The translations under genes were made by a program, and so were the position numbers. This document shows positions 16,943 through 24,649 of a DNA stretch of 64,000 bases, piece by piece. Every line of letters starts with the position of its first letter. Within the stretch, counting starts at the first letter, position 1. The notes beneath the pieces are model-generated. The model was not told the DNA's origin, searched no databases, and saw nothing but the letters and a program-made list of their open reading frames with translations. This DNA is from Clostridium intestinale DSM 6191 (GTDB taxonomy: Bacteria; Bacillota; Clostridia; Clostridiales; Clostridiaceae). The stretch covers positions 21,336 through 85,335 of the forward strand of contig NZ_FQXU01000017.1 in assembly GCF_900130055.1 (NCBI RefSeq), given 5' to 3'.

Positions 16943-16972
16943 TACCATAGTATTTTTTCAAATACTATGGTA
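16943..16972. terminator. Terminator of the alpha/beta hydrolase gene
   Basis: A 13-bp perfect stem, TACCATAGTATTT (16943-16955) with its complement at 16960-16972 and a 4-nt loop, 14 bp beyond the hydrolase stop codon. Confidence 0.7.
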
Positions 16973-16986
16973 CCTCTTTAACTATT

Positions 16987-17802
16987 TTACTTTTCTATAA
17001 ATTTAGTAAGTTCTTTATTAAATCTGTCCTTCTCATCATAGAAGACCGCATGTCCACTATATTCAAATGGTATCAATTTAGAGTTTTTAATAGCTTTCTT
17101 TTGTGCTTCTCCTAACTCAAAGAAACAAACCTTATCATGAATTCCATGAAGAATTACAGTTGGAACTTTAATTTTCTTAAGGTCAGAAAATAATTCTTCC
17201 TCTCCTAACCAAGTTTTTGCAACCATTGCTGTTCCCCATCCTGATGCTTCTAATCCTATGTTAAAAAACCATTCTGACATTCCTTGACTAATATATTGAA
17301 AGAAAAATAAGTCTCCAAATCCCTTTAGCATCTTTGGTCTATCAGTATATGTTCCGTCGATAATATTATCTACTACTTCCTTTTTTTGTCCATATGGAAA
17401 GTTGTCTCTTTGTATAAGACTTGGTGCAGCTGCTGCAACTAAAGCCAACTTTGATACTCCATATCCATCATGTCTAGCCATATATCTAACTGCAATAGCT
17501 CCCCCAGTTGAATGTCCTAAAAGTGTTATATCCTTTAATTCAAGAGCATCAATTACACAGCGAACATCATCAGCTAAACGATCATAATCATACCCACTCC
17601 ACGGTCTATCTGAATTACCAAATCCTCTAGTATCTATTCCTATACATCTATATCCCATCTTTGGTAGTTCATCAAACTGATACTCAAATAACTTAGTGCT
17701 TCCTGGCCAACCATGTAAAAACAATATAGTTCTTTTTCCTTCTGGATTAAGGTCCTCTACATATATTTTCACATTTTTTTCAACTCTAACGTAGTATCCC
17801 AC
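16987..17802 (-). CDS. Alpha/beta hydrolase
   Basis: A 271-residue alpha/beta hydrolase. The oxyanion region is FLHGWPGS, the nucleophile elbow GHSTGG, the acid probably Asp in HGIHDKV, and the histidine in YSGHAVF. The arrangement is like non-haem chloroperoxidase/esterase relatives; the substrate is unknown. It is a single gene, divergent from cardiolipin synthase, with a terminator directly downstream. Confidence 0.85.
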   Translation of the reverse strand: MGYYVRVEKNVKIYVEDLNPEGKRTILFLHGWPGSTKLFEYQFDELPKMGYRCIGIDTRGFGNSDRPWSGYDYDRLADDVRCVIDALELKDITLLGHSTGGAIAVRYMARHDGYGVSKLALVAAAAPSLIQRDNFPYGQKKEVVDNIIDGTYTDRPKMLKGFGDLFFFQYISQGMSEWFFNIGLEASGWGTAMVAKTWLGEEELFSDLKKIKVPTVILHGIHDKVCFFELGEAQKKAIKNSKLIPFEYSGHAVFYDEKDRFNKELTKFIEK

Positions 17803-17959
17803 TAAAATACCTCCATATATATTTTTTCACTATATTTTATTCATTATCATATAAATAAGTGAGTTATTTTTTAGATTTTGGACAACTTGCTAATTATCTA
17901 TTATAATGTAGAAAATGGTTGAAATATGTTTTGATATGAACACTTGAGGAGGTAACAAA

Positions 17960-19495
17960 GTGAATTTTTTAAAGAAACTATTACTTCATAGGATTACTTT
18001 TGTATTTGTCTCTATTTTAGTTCAAATTGTTGTCTTGGTATGGGCTGTATTTAAGTTAGATGAATACTTTGTTTATTTTTATGGAATAAGTGTATTCATA
18101 AGTATGTTATCCGTATTAGCCATAACCAACAGTAATAGTAATCCAGCTTATAAAATTGCATGGATAATTCCTATATTATCTCTTCCTGTTTTGGGCGGTC
18201 TATTTTATGTGTTTTTTGGCGGAAGCAAACTAAACAGACGAACAAGAAAAAAAATGAAATACATAGCTCTTAAATCCTCTGAGGCACTATCCTCAAAGGA
18301 TAATATCTTAGCTGATATTAAAGACAAAAATCCTATTGCAGGAATACAATCTACATACATAAAAGATTACGCTTTTTGTCCACCTTATGATAATACTTAT
18401 GTTGAATATTTTCCTCTTGGTGAAGATGCCTATAAAGTCCTCATTGAAGAACTAAAAAAGGCAAAACATTATATTTTCCTAGAATATTTCATTATAACTG
18501 AAGGATTTATGTGGAACAGCATTTTAGATATACTTATAGAAAAAGCTAAAGAGGGAATAGATGTTAGAGTAATGTATGATGATGTTGGCTGTCTTTTAAC
18601 TCTTCCAGAAGGGTATGACAAAAAATTAGAGAAGCTTGGGATAAAATGCTCAGTTTTTAACCCTTTAAAACCTTTTATATCTTTTAGATTAAATAATAGA
18701 AATCATAGAAAAATTGCTGTTATTGATGGAATTACAGGTTTTACAGGGGGCTTTAATTTAGCTGATGAGTACATAAATGAATATGAAAAATACGGACATT
18801 GGAAAGATACTGCTATAATGCTTAAAGGTGATGGAGTCTGGAGTCTTACTGTAATGTTTTTAACTATATGGGATTTTCAAAAAGGAATTGATGAAGATTT
18901 CAGTAAATTTAAGAACCCTTTAATTTCAGAGCTACTATTCAATAAAAATGAATATGTTCAACCCTTTACTGATAGCCCTTTAGATGAAGAGCCTGTGGGA
19001 GAAATTGTTTATCTTAATTTAATTAACAAAGCAAAAAAATATGTGTACATAACTACCCCTTATTTAATTATTGGTAATGAAATGGTCACAGCTTTAACTT
19101 CTGCTGCAAAAGGAGGAATTGATGTTAGAATAATAACACCCCATATTCCAGATAAAAGAACAGTTCATGAAGTAAGTAGATCATATTATAAAACCTTAAT
19201 TAATAGCGGAGTAAAAATATATGAATATCTTCCTGGATTTATTCACTCAAAGTCTTATATTGTTGATGATGAATATGCAGTAGTTGGTACTATTAATATG
19301 GATTATAGAAGTCTGTATTTGCACTTTGAATGTGGTGTTTGGATGTATAACTGTTTAAGTATTAAAGATATATATTCAGACTTTATGGAGACATTGGAAA
19401 GATGTAAACAAATATCTCTTGAAGAAACAAACAATATAAAATGGTATAGAACAGTTCTTCGTTTGATACTTCGTATATTCTCCCCAATTATGTAA
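17960..19495 (+). CDS. cls: Cardiolipin synthase
   Basis: A 511-residue phospholipase D superfamily enzyme. Two N-terminal membrane helices (PLDc_N, about 10-75) are followed by two HKD motifs: HRKIAVID in the middle and HSKSYIVD near residue 430. It condenses two phosphatidylglycerols to cardiolipin at the membrane. The start is GTG with GAGGAGGT 7-8 bp upstream. A hairpin terminator follows at 19499-19539. Confidence 0.92.
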   Translation: MNFLKKLLLHRITFVFVSILVQIVVLVWAVFKLDEYFVYFYGISVFISMLSVLAITNSNSNPAYKIAWIIPILSLPVLGGLFYVFFGGSKLNRRTRKKMKYIALKSSEALSSKDNILADIKDKNPIAGIQSTYIKDYAFCPPYDNTYVEYFPLGEDAYKVLIEELKKAKHYIFLEYFIITEGFMWNSILDILIEKAKEGIDVRVMYDDVGCLLTLPEGYDKKLEKLGIKCSVFNPLKPFISFRLNNRNHRKIAVIDGITGFTGGFNLADEYINEYEKYGHWKDTAIMLKGDGVWSLTVMFLTIWDFQKGIDEDFSKFKNPLISELLFNKNEYVQPFTDSPLDEEPVGEIVYLNLINKAKKYVYITTPYLIIGNEMVTALTSAAKGGIDVRIITPHIPDKRTVHEVSRSYYKTLINSGVKIYEYLPGFIHSKSYIVDDEYAVVGTINMDYRSLYLHFECGVWMYNCLSIKDIYSDFMETLERCKQISLEETNNIKWYRTVLRLILRIFSPIM

Positions 19496-19498
19496 TAA

Positions 19499-19539
19499 AG
19501 GCGGTACAAGAATATTTTTTAATCATTCTTGCACCGCCT
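19499..19539. terminator. Bidirectional terminator after cls
   Basis: AGGCGGTACAAGAAT (19499-19513) pairs with ATTCTTGCACCGCCT (19525-19539) with one mismatch. T-rich sequence lies on both sides. It separates the convergent cls and EAL genes. Confidence 0.75.
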
Positions 19540-19570
19540 ATTTTAAGCTTTTTTACAATATATATCATAA

Positions 19571-21265
19571 CTATTTAGCTATCCCATCTAAATTAAAGCC
19601 TTCCATTTCATGTTCAAATAAAGGCTTACTGTAATAATAACCTTGAATAACATTGCATCCAAGTTCATTAAGTATATCCAATTGCTTTTTCTCTTCTACT
19701 CCCTCTGCTACTATTCTGTATTCAAGGGATTTGCATAAATCAATAATACATTTTACTACAGCCTTATACTTGTTAATATGTATGTTATCAATAAAAGACT
19801 TGTCTATTTTAAGTGTGTTTATAGGAAGTGCCGTAAGATAAGTTAATGAGGAATATCCTTTCCCAAAATCATCTACAGCTATTTTAATGCCTCTTTTAAT
19901 AATCTCATTTAAAATTTCAATTTTATTATTATGAAGATCTATAAGCATTCCTTCTGTAATTTCTATCTCGATTGAAGAAGGAGACGTATTATTTTTCTGA
20001 CATATATCTATAAGTTTATCTATAAAATCTTTATTGAGCTGCATAGGAGATATATTTATAGATATATTCTCGAAGTTATAACCTAACTTATTTAATAAAT
20101 TTATCTGTTTACATACATTATCAATTACCCACTCACCTATTTCTACAATACTCCCTGATGACTCTGCTATAGGTATAAACTCATTTGGTGCAACTAACCC
20201 AAGCTCCTTACTCTTCCATCGTAATAAAGCCTCAAAACCTGTAGTCTTATTGTTTAAGCTGTTAACTTGAGGTTGATACATTATATATAGTTCATCATTA
20301 TTTATAGCACTTTTTAGTTCTTGCTCTATTAGAAATTTTCTATCATATTTATTTGACATTGATTTTTCAAAAAATGTTATAAAATTTTTTCCTTTTATTT
20401 TGGATTGAGCCAAAGCTAAATCTGAATACCTGTATAACTCTAGCATACTTGTTCCGTCCTTTGGAAATAAGGATACTCCAAAACTTACACTTATGTATAA
20501 ATCTTTTTCCTTAATCTTTAAGGGTAACTTTAATTTTTCTACTATTCTCTTACACAACCTATTTATATCTTCAACTTCATGGAAGTTTTCTATCAAAATT
20601 ACAAATTCATCTGCACTCAAACGGTGAACTTTTCCACTACCATAAATAGAATCTGACAATATTTTAGAAACTTCTTTTAGAACCAAATCTCCATAGCTAG
20701 GTCCATATATATCATTTATTAATTTAAAATCATCTATATCCATATAGATAATAGATCCCTTTTCATTTTTAAGCTTCCATCTATTTAAATATAATTTAAA
20801 ATTCTCTTTAAATAATGCTCTATTCGGAAGTTTTGTCAAAGAGTCATAATAATATAGATATTCAATATCATCTTTTAATTTTTTCTTATCAGTTATATCT
20901 TCTATATACCCTGCTAGTAACTTTATCTTGTTTTCATGGTTTTTAATTAAATCACCTTCTATTAAAATCCATATCTCTTCACCATTTTCATTTTGAATTT
21001 TAAATTCTTTTTTATATAAATCACTAGCTCCATCTATCAATGATTCTAGTTCATTTATAGGGTCCATTTTATTTTCTTCCACTTTTATTTTATTAATGAA
21101 ATCAAATAAACTCCTAGTGTTTTCTAACTTTTTTTGTACTATATTCTCAAGGTTTTTTGAAAAGTAAAATTTGTCTTTCTCTATATCCCATTCCCATACT
21201 GCTATCCGTCCTTTATTTAACCCTTTTAAATATCTTTCTTCGACTTTTTTATAACAAAGTTTCAT
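19571..21265 (-). CDS. c-di-GMP phosphodiesterase (PAS-degenerate GGDEF-EAL)
   Basis: About 564 residues: a PAS-like sensor (about 20-130), a GGDEF domain whose active site has become SADEF (VHRLSADEFVIL), and a complete EAL domain (FEALLRWKS, ISINISPMQL, EITEGML, VDDFGKGYSSL, KIDKSFI, QGYYYSKP). The GGDEF half is likely inactive or regulatory and the EAL half should hydrolyse c-di-GMP. A GTG at 21274 is in frame, but GGAG sits 8 bp before the ATG at 21265, which I prefer. It lies 20 bp behind the Spo0E-like gene. Confidence 0.85.
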   Translation of the reverse strand: MKLCYKKVEERYLKGLNKGRIAVWEWDIEKDKFYFSKNLENIVQKKLENTRSLFDFINKIKVEENKMDPINELESLIDGASDLYKKEFKIQNENGEEIWILIEGDLIKNHENKIKLLAGYIEDITDKKKLKDDIEYLYYYDSLTKLPNRALFKENFKLYLNRWKLKNEKGSIIYMDIDDFKLINDIYGPSYGDLVLKEVSKILSDSIYGSGKVHRLSADEFVILIENFHEVEDINRLCKRIVEKLKLPLKIKEKDLYISVSFGVSLFPKDGTSMLELYRYSDLALAQSKIKGKNFITFFEKSMSNKYDRKFLIEQELKSAINNDELYIMYQPQVNSLNNKTTGFEALLRWKSKELGLVAPNEFIPIAESSGSIVEIGEWVIDNVCKQINLLNKLGYNFENISINISPMQLNKDFIDKLIDICQKNNTSPSSIEIEITEGMLIDLHNNKIEILNEIIKRGIKIAVDDFGKGYSSLTYLTALPINTLKIDKSFIDNIHINKYKAVVKCIIDLCKSLEYRIVAEGVEEKKQLDILNELGCNVIQGYYYSKPLFEHEMEGFNLDGIAK

Positions 21266-21285
21266 AATCTTCACTCCACATGAAA

Positions 21286-21447
21286 TTACTCTATTTTACT
21301 TTCCTGGAGATAGTCTACTATAAGTTTATCCATCTTTTCGCTTATCTCTTGAAGAATATCTCTATCTGATTTATTTAAGAAATTAATATTTATAATTAAC
21401 TTATTTAAAATCTCCCTCATAACCTCAATTTCTTCCTTTTTCCCCAT
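21286..21447 (-). CDS. Spo0E-like aspartyl-phosphate phosphatase (53 aa)
   Basis: A 53-residue frame with GGGGTGA before the ATG at 21447. The sequence REILNKLIININFLNKSDRD, then ILQEISEKMDKLIVDY, has the two-helix pattern of Spo0E, with SEKMDKLI in place of the SQELD signature. Spo0E proteins dephosphorylate Spo0A-P and delay sporulation. The central Gln of the signature is replaced here, so activity is uncertain. It stands directly upstream of the EAL gene and is probably co-transcribed, which would join sporulation timing to c-di-GMP turnover. Confidence 0.65.
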   Translation of the reverse strand: MGKKEEIEVMREILNKLIININFLNKSDRDILQEISEKMDKLIVDYLQESKIE

Positions 21448-21497
21448 GATTCACCCCCAAGAACATCCCTTACTATTGCATGTATTTTTTCTTTTAA

Positions 21498-21515
21498 ACA
21501 AAATACATATTTTGT
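21498..21515. repeat. 18-bp palindrome, copy 1 (operator candidate)
   Basis: ACAAAATACATATTTTGT is a perfect 8-bp inverted repeat with a 2-bp centre, 51 bp upstream of the Spo0E-like start codon. A second copy differing only at the centre is at 21687-21704. Confidence 0.6.
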
Positions 21516-21686
21516 ACATAAACATAAGAACAAAAAATAAATAAAAAGCCAAAAAGCAATAAAAAAATATATAAATTTGGAAATTAATGAAAAAAATAAC
21601 CGAAAAACATATAATAAAACTAAAAAAAAATACAAAACTTTATAAATATATAGAGAAATAAGAAGAATATGGTAAAAAAAAAATAC

Positions 21687-21704
21687 ACAAAATATGTATT
21701 TTGT
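21687..21704. repeat. 18-bp palindrome, copy 2 (operator candidate)
   Basis: ACAAAATATGTATTTTGT has the same half-sites as the copy at 21498-21515, with centre TG in place of CA. The 370-bp gap that holds both copies is extremely AT-rich and otherwise without a convincing gene. Confidence 0.6.
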
Positions 21705-21779
21705 AGATATTTAGTATTTATATACTATTATTATATTTATTGTAATTATTTTTAACAAAAATTTAATTTTGACCAAATA

Positions 21780-21810
21780 AAAAGGAGTAAACTTGCGTTC
21801 ACTCCTTTTA
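21780..21810 (-). terminator. Terminator of the 22863-21815 operon
   Basis: AAAAGGAGT pairs with ACTCCTTTT around a loop of about 12 nt, immediately after the stop of the 62-residue gene. Confidence 0.6.
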
Positions 21811-21814
21811 TATA

Positions 21815-22003
21815 TTACTCCATTAATTCAACACGAGAATATATTTTGTTCTTCAGTATTCTTTTGCCTATTCTAGCCTTTTCATCTGTTTTTATATTAT
21901 TCTTAGCTGAAAATTCTGCTTCCACTTGTTTTATTCCATAAGAAGATTTTTTTTCAGCTATTTCTTTAATCTTCTTTAGAATATCTATGCGGTCTTTTTC
22001 CAT
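21815..22003 (-). CDS. Small charged protein, unknown
   Basis: A 62-residue, Lys/Glu-rich, probably helical protein. GAGGAG lies 8 bp before the ATG at 22003. An upstream in-frame GTG (22012) overlaps that ribosome binding site and is less likely. It follows the membrane protein gene at 22009 almost without gap. I do not recognise the family. Confidence 0.5.
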   Translation of the reverse strand: MEKDRIDILKKIKEIAEKKSSYGIKQVEAEFSAKNNIKTDEKARIGKRILKNKIYSRVELME

Positions 22004-22008
22004 ATTAA

Positions 22009-22863
22009 TCACTCCTCATGTTGACTAGTAAAAAGCTCCATTTTTAGAACCTCTATTTCTAATTTTTGTTCTAAGTAACTTATTACTTCAATAATAATTA
22101 TATGCTCCTTATCTATCAATAAATTTCCTTTTAAAACAAAAATTATATTCTCATTAAGATATTTGGTATTAAGCTTTGCAAATATATATTTACTTTTCCT
22201 AAACTCTTGTGGTTTGCAAAAACCAAATAAATTAATAGAATACATTATAGAACTTAGTGATTCTAATGTAAGCTTAATGTCTTTCTGCATTCTGCTAATG
22301 TCCTCTTCACTATCATAATATGTATATACTTTGATTTGTTTTCTAATTTTTGCATATTCTTTTATAACACTTTCATATAATTCATTTATATCAACATCTA
22401 ATCCATTCTCTAAACGAGTATCAATGTACTTTAGTACTTTAATCTTGCTATTAAGTACAGCATATAGAGTATCTATTTCATTTTCTTGAAGCATTTCAAC
22501 ATATTTAACACTTTTTATCTCATCCAAAGTAAATTCTGTGTTTTTTAATTTTATATTTATTAAAGTTCTACAGGATATAAAAACAAAGTCCCATATCACA
22601 GCTAATAAACATATACCTGCTAAGAAAAATATAAAATTGAATCTATACTGTGGCGACCAGCTAACTTCTATAATAGTAAACTCTTTAATCTTTTCATAAA
22701 AAGAAATTGAAAATAAGGAAATCCATATAAGAACTACTACATAGTATCCTCTTCTAGTTAGTTTCATGTCCTCCTCAAATCCTTGTTTAAAATGAGCCAA
22801 AAACATATACATAATGAAAAAAACTATGGGAATAAAAATAAATAATAAAAGTTTTATATCCAT
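22009..22863 (-). CDS. Membrane protein with cytosolic helical domain, unknown
   Basis: A 284-residue protein with three N-terminal membrane helices (about 3-22, 40-57, 75-105) and a cytosolic C-terminal domain of about 170 residues rich in charged helices (LDEIKSVKYVEMLQENEIDT). No family is recognised. It is translationally close to the 62-residue gene downstream, and both end at the terminator at 21780. Confidence 0.55.
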   Translation of the reverse strand: MDIKLLLFIFIPIVFFIMYMFLAHFKQGFEEDMKLTRRGYYVVVLIWISLFSISFYEKIKEFTIIEVSWSPQYRFNFIFFLAGICLLAVIWDFVFISCRTLINIKLKNTEFTLDEIKSVKYVEMLQENEIDTLYAVLNSKIKVLKYIDTRLENGLDVDINELYESVIKEYAKIRKQIKVYTYYDSEEDISRMQKDIKLTLESLSSIMYSINLFGFCKPQEFRKSKYIFAKLNTKYLNENIIFVLKGNLLIDKEHIIIIEVISYLEQKLEIEVLKMELFTSQHEE

Positions 22864-22936
22864 AATGACCTCAACATAAATTTTTATATTAATTTCTATT
22901 CCTTTATAAATGAATTTAGTACTAAACCTAATAAAC

Positions 22937-24178
22937 TTAAGATTTGTTATTCAAACTATCTCTTTTATCTCTAAAAATAGTTAATAAATATATTATTATT
23001 ACCGGGGAAACTAATAGGGCAGTACATGCTATTCCAATACTCACGGATATATTAGTTGCTATAATTCCAATGATTGGACCTCCTATTATTTGACCTAAAG
23101 CATTAACCTGACTATTAGTAGAAATCACCGTAGCTCTTGCCTTTTCATCTATGTGGTTATTTAGCCATGCACTAAATATAGGTTCATTTATAGTCCTAAA
23201 CATGTTTGTAAGCAAATATCCCATAAGCATTATTTTAAAATCTTTAGTAAGAGCAAATATAAGCATAAATATAATGTAAAATATATTAGTACCTATTAAT
23301 ACTACAGCACTATTAATTTTTTCTTCTCTCTCCAGTCTCTTTACTATGAGCTGCATAACCCCAGCATTTAATAACATTCCACTTATACCAAAAATTCCAA
23401 ACCAAGTTACTGAACTTAGATTCCAAATACTAGGCAATATGGTATCTTGTAAAAAATGAGCTGTGTAAAGCCTATCGTATCCTTCACTAGCTAGTCCATA
23501 GAATAAAGTTGCTGATAAAAGAAGCATTATTATTGGTTTACTTTTTATAAACTTTACGCTAGATCTAAAAGTATAACCCATCTTTCTAAATGTATTTAAC
23601 TCATCTGGCGCAGATGGAGTAAAATTTCCCTCTCTCATGTAAATCCATAAAAATATAGAAAATATTATAAATATAGCGCCTCCTAAAGCAATAGGAATTC
23701 TCACAGAAAAATTGCCTAAAATTGTACTAAAAACTATTCCTACAACTGAGCCAAGCTGTCCTGCTTGCGCACCTTTTATATAAACCCTATTTAAATCTTC
23801 TCCTTTGCTTTCTTCTGCTATCCATGCATCAATTGATCCACTAATAAAGGTATGCCCTATTCCCCATACTATTTGAGATATTATAATAATTATAAATTTA
23901 GGTATTGAGGCTTCTATCATAAATCCAAGTCCTATTAAAGTGGTACCTATTATTATGGATAACTTACGGCTATAAACATCTGAAACTATTCCTGTTGGAA
24001 TTTCAAATATGAAACAAGCAGCTTCTAAAGTTGTACCAACAAGTATAAGTTGAAGGGGATTTAAATGCACTTTCTCTATATGATAAACCATAGAAACTGT
24101 AAAAACAGAAGAAAAGCACATTGCTGTTATTGCTGAAAATAATAAATATATTTTATATGAAGAAATTTTATTAGTCAT
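22937..24178 (-). CDS. MFS transporter (drug-efflux-like)
   Basis: A 413-residue major facilitator with about twelve helices. The loop 2-3 motif is degenerate (GIVSDVYSRKLSIIIG resembles GxLaDrxGrkxxl) and motif C-like glycines occur in helix 5. Relatives are multidrug or uncharacterised exporters. An intrinsic terminator sits 20 nt upstream of the start codon on the same strand, preceded by a long structured leader with small reading frames. This points to induction by attenuation, as in ribosome-targeting drug resistance genes. Confidence 0.8.
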   Translation of the reverse strand: MTNKISSYKIYLLFSAITAMCFSSVFTVSMVYHIEKVHLNPLQLILVGTTLEAACFIFEIPTGIVSDVYSRKLSIIIGTTLIGLGFMIEASIPKFIIIIISQIVWGIGHTFISGSIDAWIAEESKGEDLNRVYIKGAQAGQLGSVVGIVFSTILGNFSVRIPIALGGAIFIIFSIFLWIYMREGNFTPSAPDELNTFRKMGYTFRSSVKFIKSKPIIMLLLSATLFYGLASEGYDRLYTAHFLQDTILPSIWNLSSVTWFGIFGISGMLLNAGVMQLIVKRLEREEKINSAVVLIGTNIFYIIFMLIFALTKDFKIMLMGYLLTNMFRTINEPIFSAWLNNHIDEKARATVISTNSQVNALGQIIGGPIIGIIATNISVSIGIACTALLVSPVIIIYLLTIFRDKRDSLNNKS

Positions 24179-24198
24179 AATTAATCACCATCCTTAAA

Positions 24199-24232
24199 AA
24201 AGGTCGTAAATGAACTATTCATTTACGACCTT
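24199..24232 (-). terminator. Attenuator-type terminator in the MFS leader
   Basis: On the minus strand AAGGTCGTAAATGA pairs perfectly with TCATTTACGACCTT across a 5-6 nt loop and is followed by TTTTTT, then AAGGATGGTGATTAATT and the MFS start codon at 24178. A terminator placed inside the leader of the gene is the hallmark of transcription attenuation. Confidence 0.75.
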
Positions 24233-24261
24233 ATAATTGCATTATTTATAAACATGAAAAT

Positions 24262-24393
24262 CTAAAATAGTCTAAATTTATATAGACTAAGATCCAATAT
24301 CACATATAAACGAAGTAAAAATAGGTATAAAAAAGCACCCTGTTTAGAACACGGCCTTCTCCCACTTTTACTAATAAGGTATAACATGCTCAT
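24262..24393 (-). other. Possible leader reading frame 2 (43 codons)
   Basis: ATG at 24393 opens a 43-codon frame beginning MSMLYLISKSGRRPCSKQG and ending just before the attenuator hairpin. It lies in the leader of the MFS gene but has no clear ribosome binding site. The 7-bp hairpin TAGTCTA/TAGACTA falls in its last codons. Confidence 0.3.
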
Positions 24394-24484
24394 TTAATAT
24401 TGATTATTTTATGATACACAAACAAACCTTGAATAAAATCAAGATTTTTTTAAATATATCACTAACAATCTTTATTCAGTTAGT

Positions 24485-24511
24485 TTAGTTACAAACTACC
24501 TCTTTTAGCAT
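24485..24511 (-). other. Possible leader peptide MLKEVVCN
   Basis: AAAAGGTGTG lies 5 bp before an ATG that encodes eight residues and then stops. The codons overlap short competing hairpins (AGTTT/AAACT and CTAAC/GTTAG). This fits a ribosome-stalling leader peptide for the MFS gene; expression is not shown. Confidence 0.4.
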
Positions 24512-24609
24512 ATTTACACACCTTTTCGTTTATATTTTTATGTAATACTCATTCATGTTTATTTTCTTATACAAATTAATTATACAATATTTTCAAATAT
24601 ATGCAATAG

Positions 24610-24645
24610 AAACTCCTCAGAAAAATTTCATCTTCTGAGGAGTTT
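24610..24645 (-). terminator. Terminator of pyruvate carboxylase
   Basis: AAACTCCTCAGAA (24610-24622) pairs perfectly with 24633-24645 over a 10-nt loop, adjacent to the pyc stop codon. Confidence 0.8.
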
Positions 24646-24649
24646 AGTT

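Noticed and set aside
21417..21635. 72-residue hydrophobic minus-strand frame
   Set aside because: Starts at TTG without ribosome binding site, consists mostly of AT-rich F/L/Y codons and overlaps the better-supported Spo0E-like gene.
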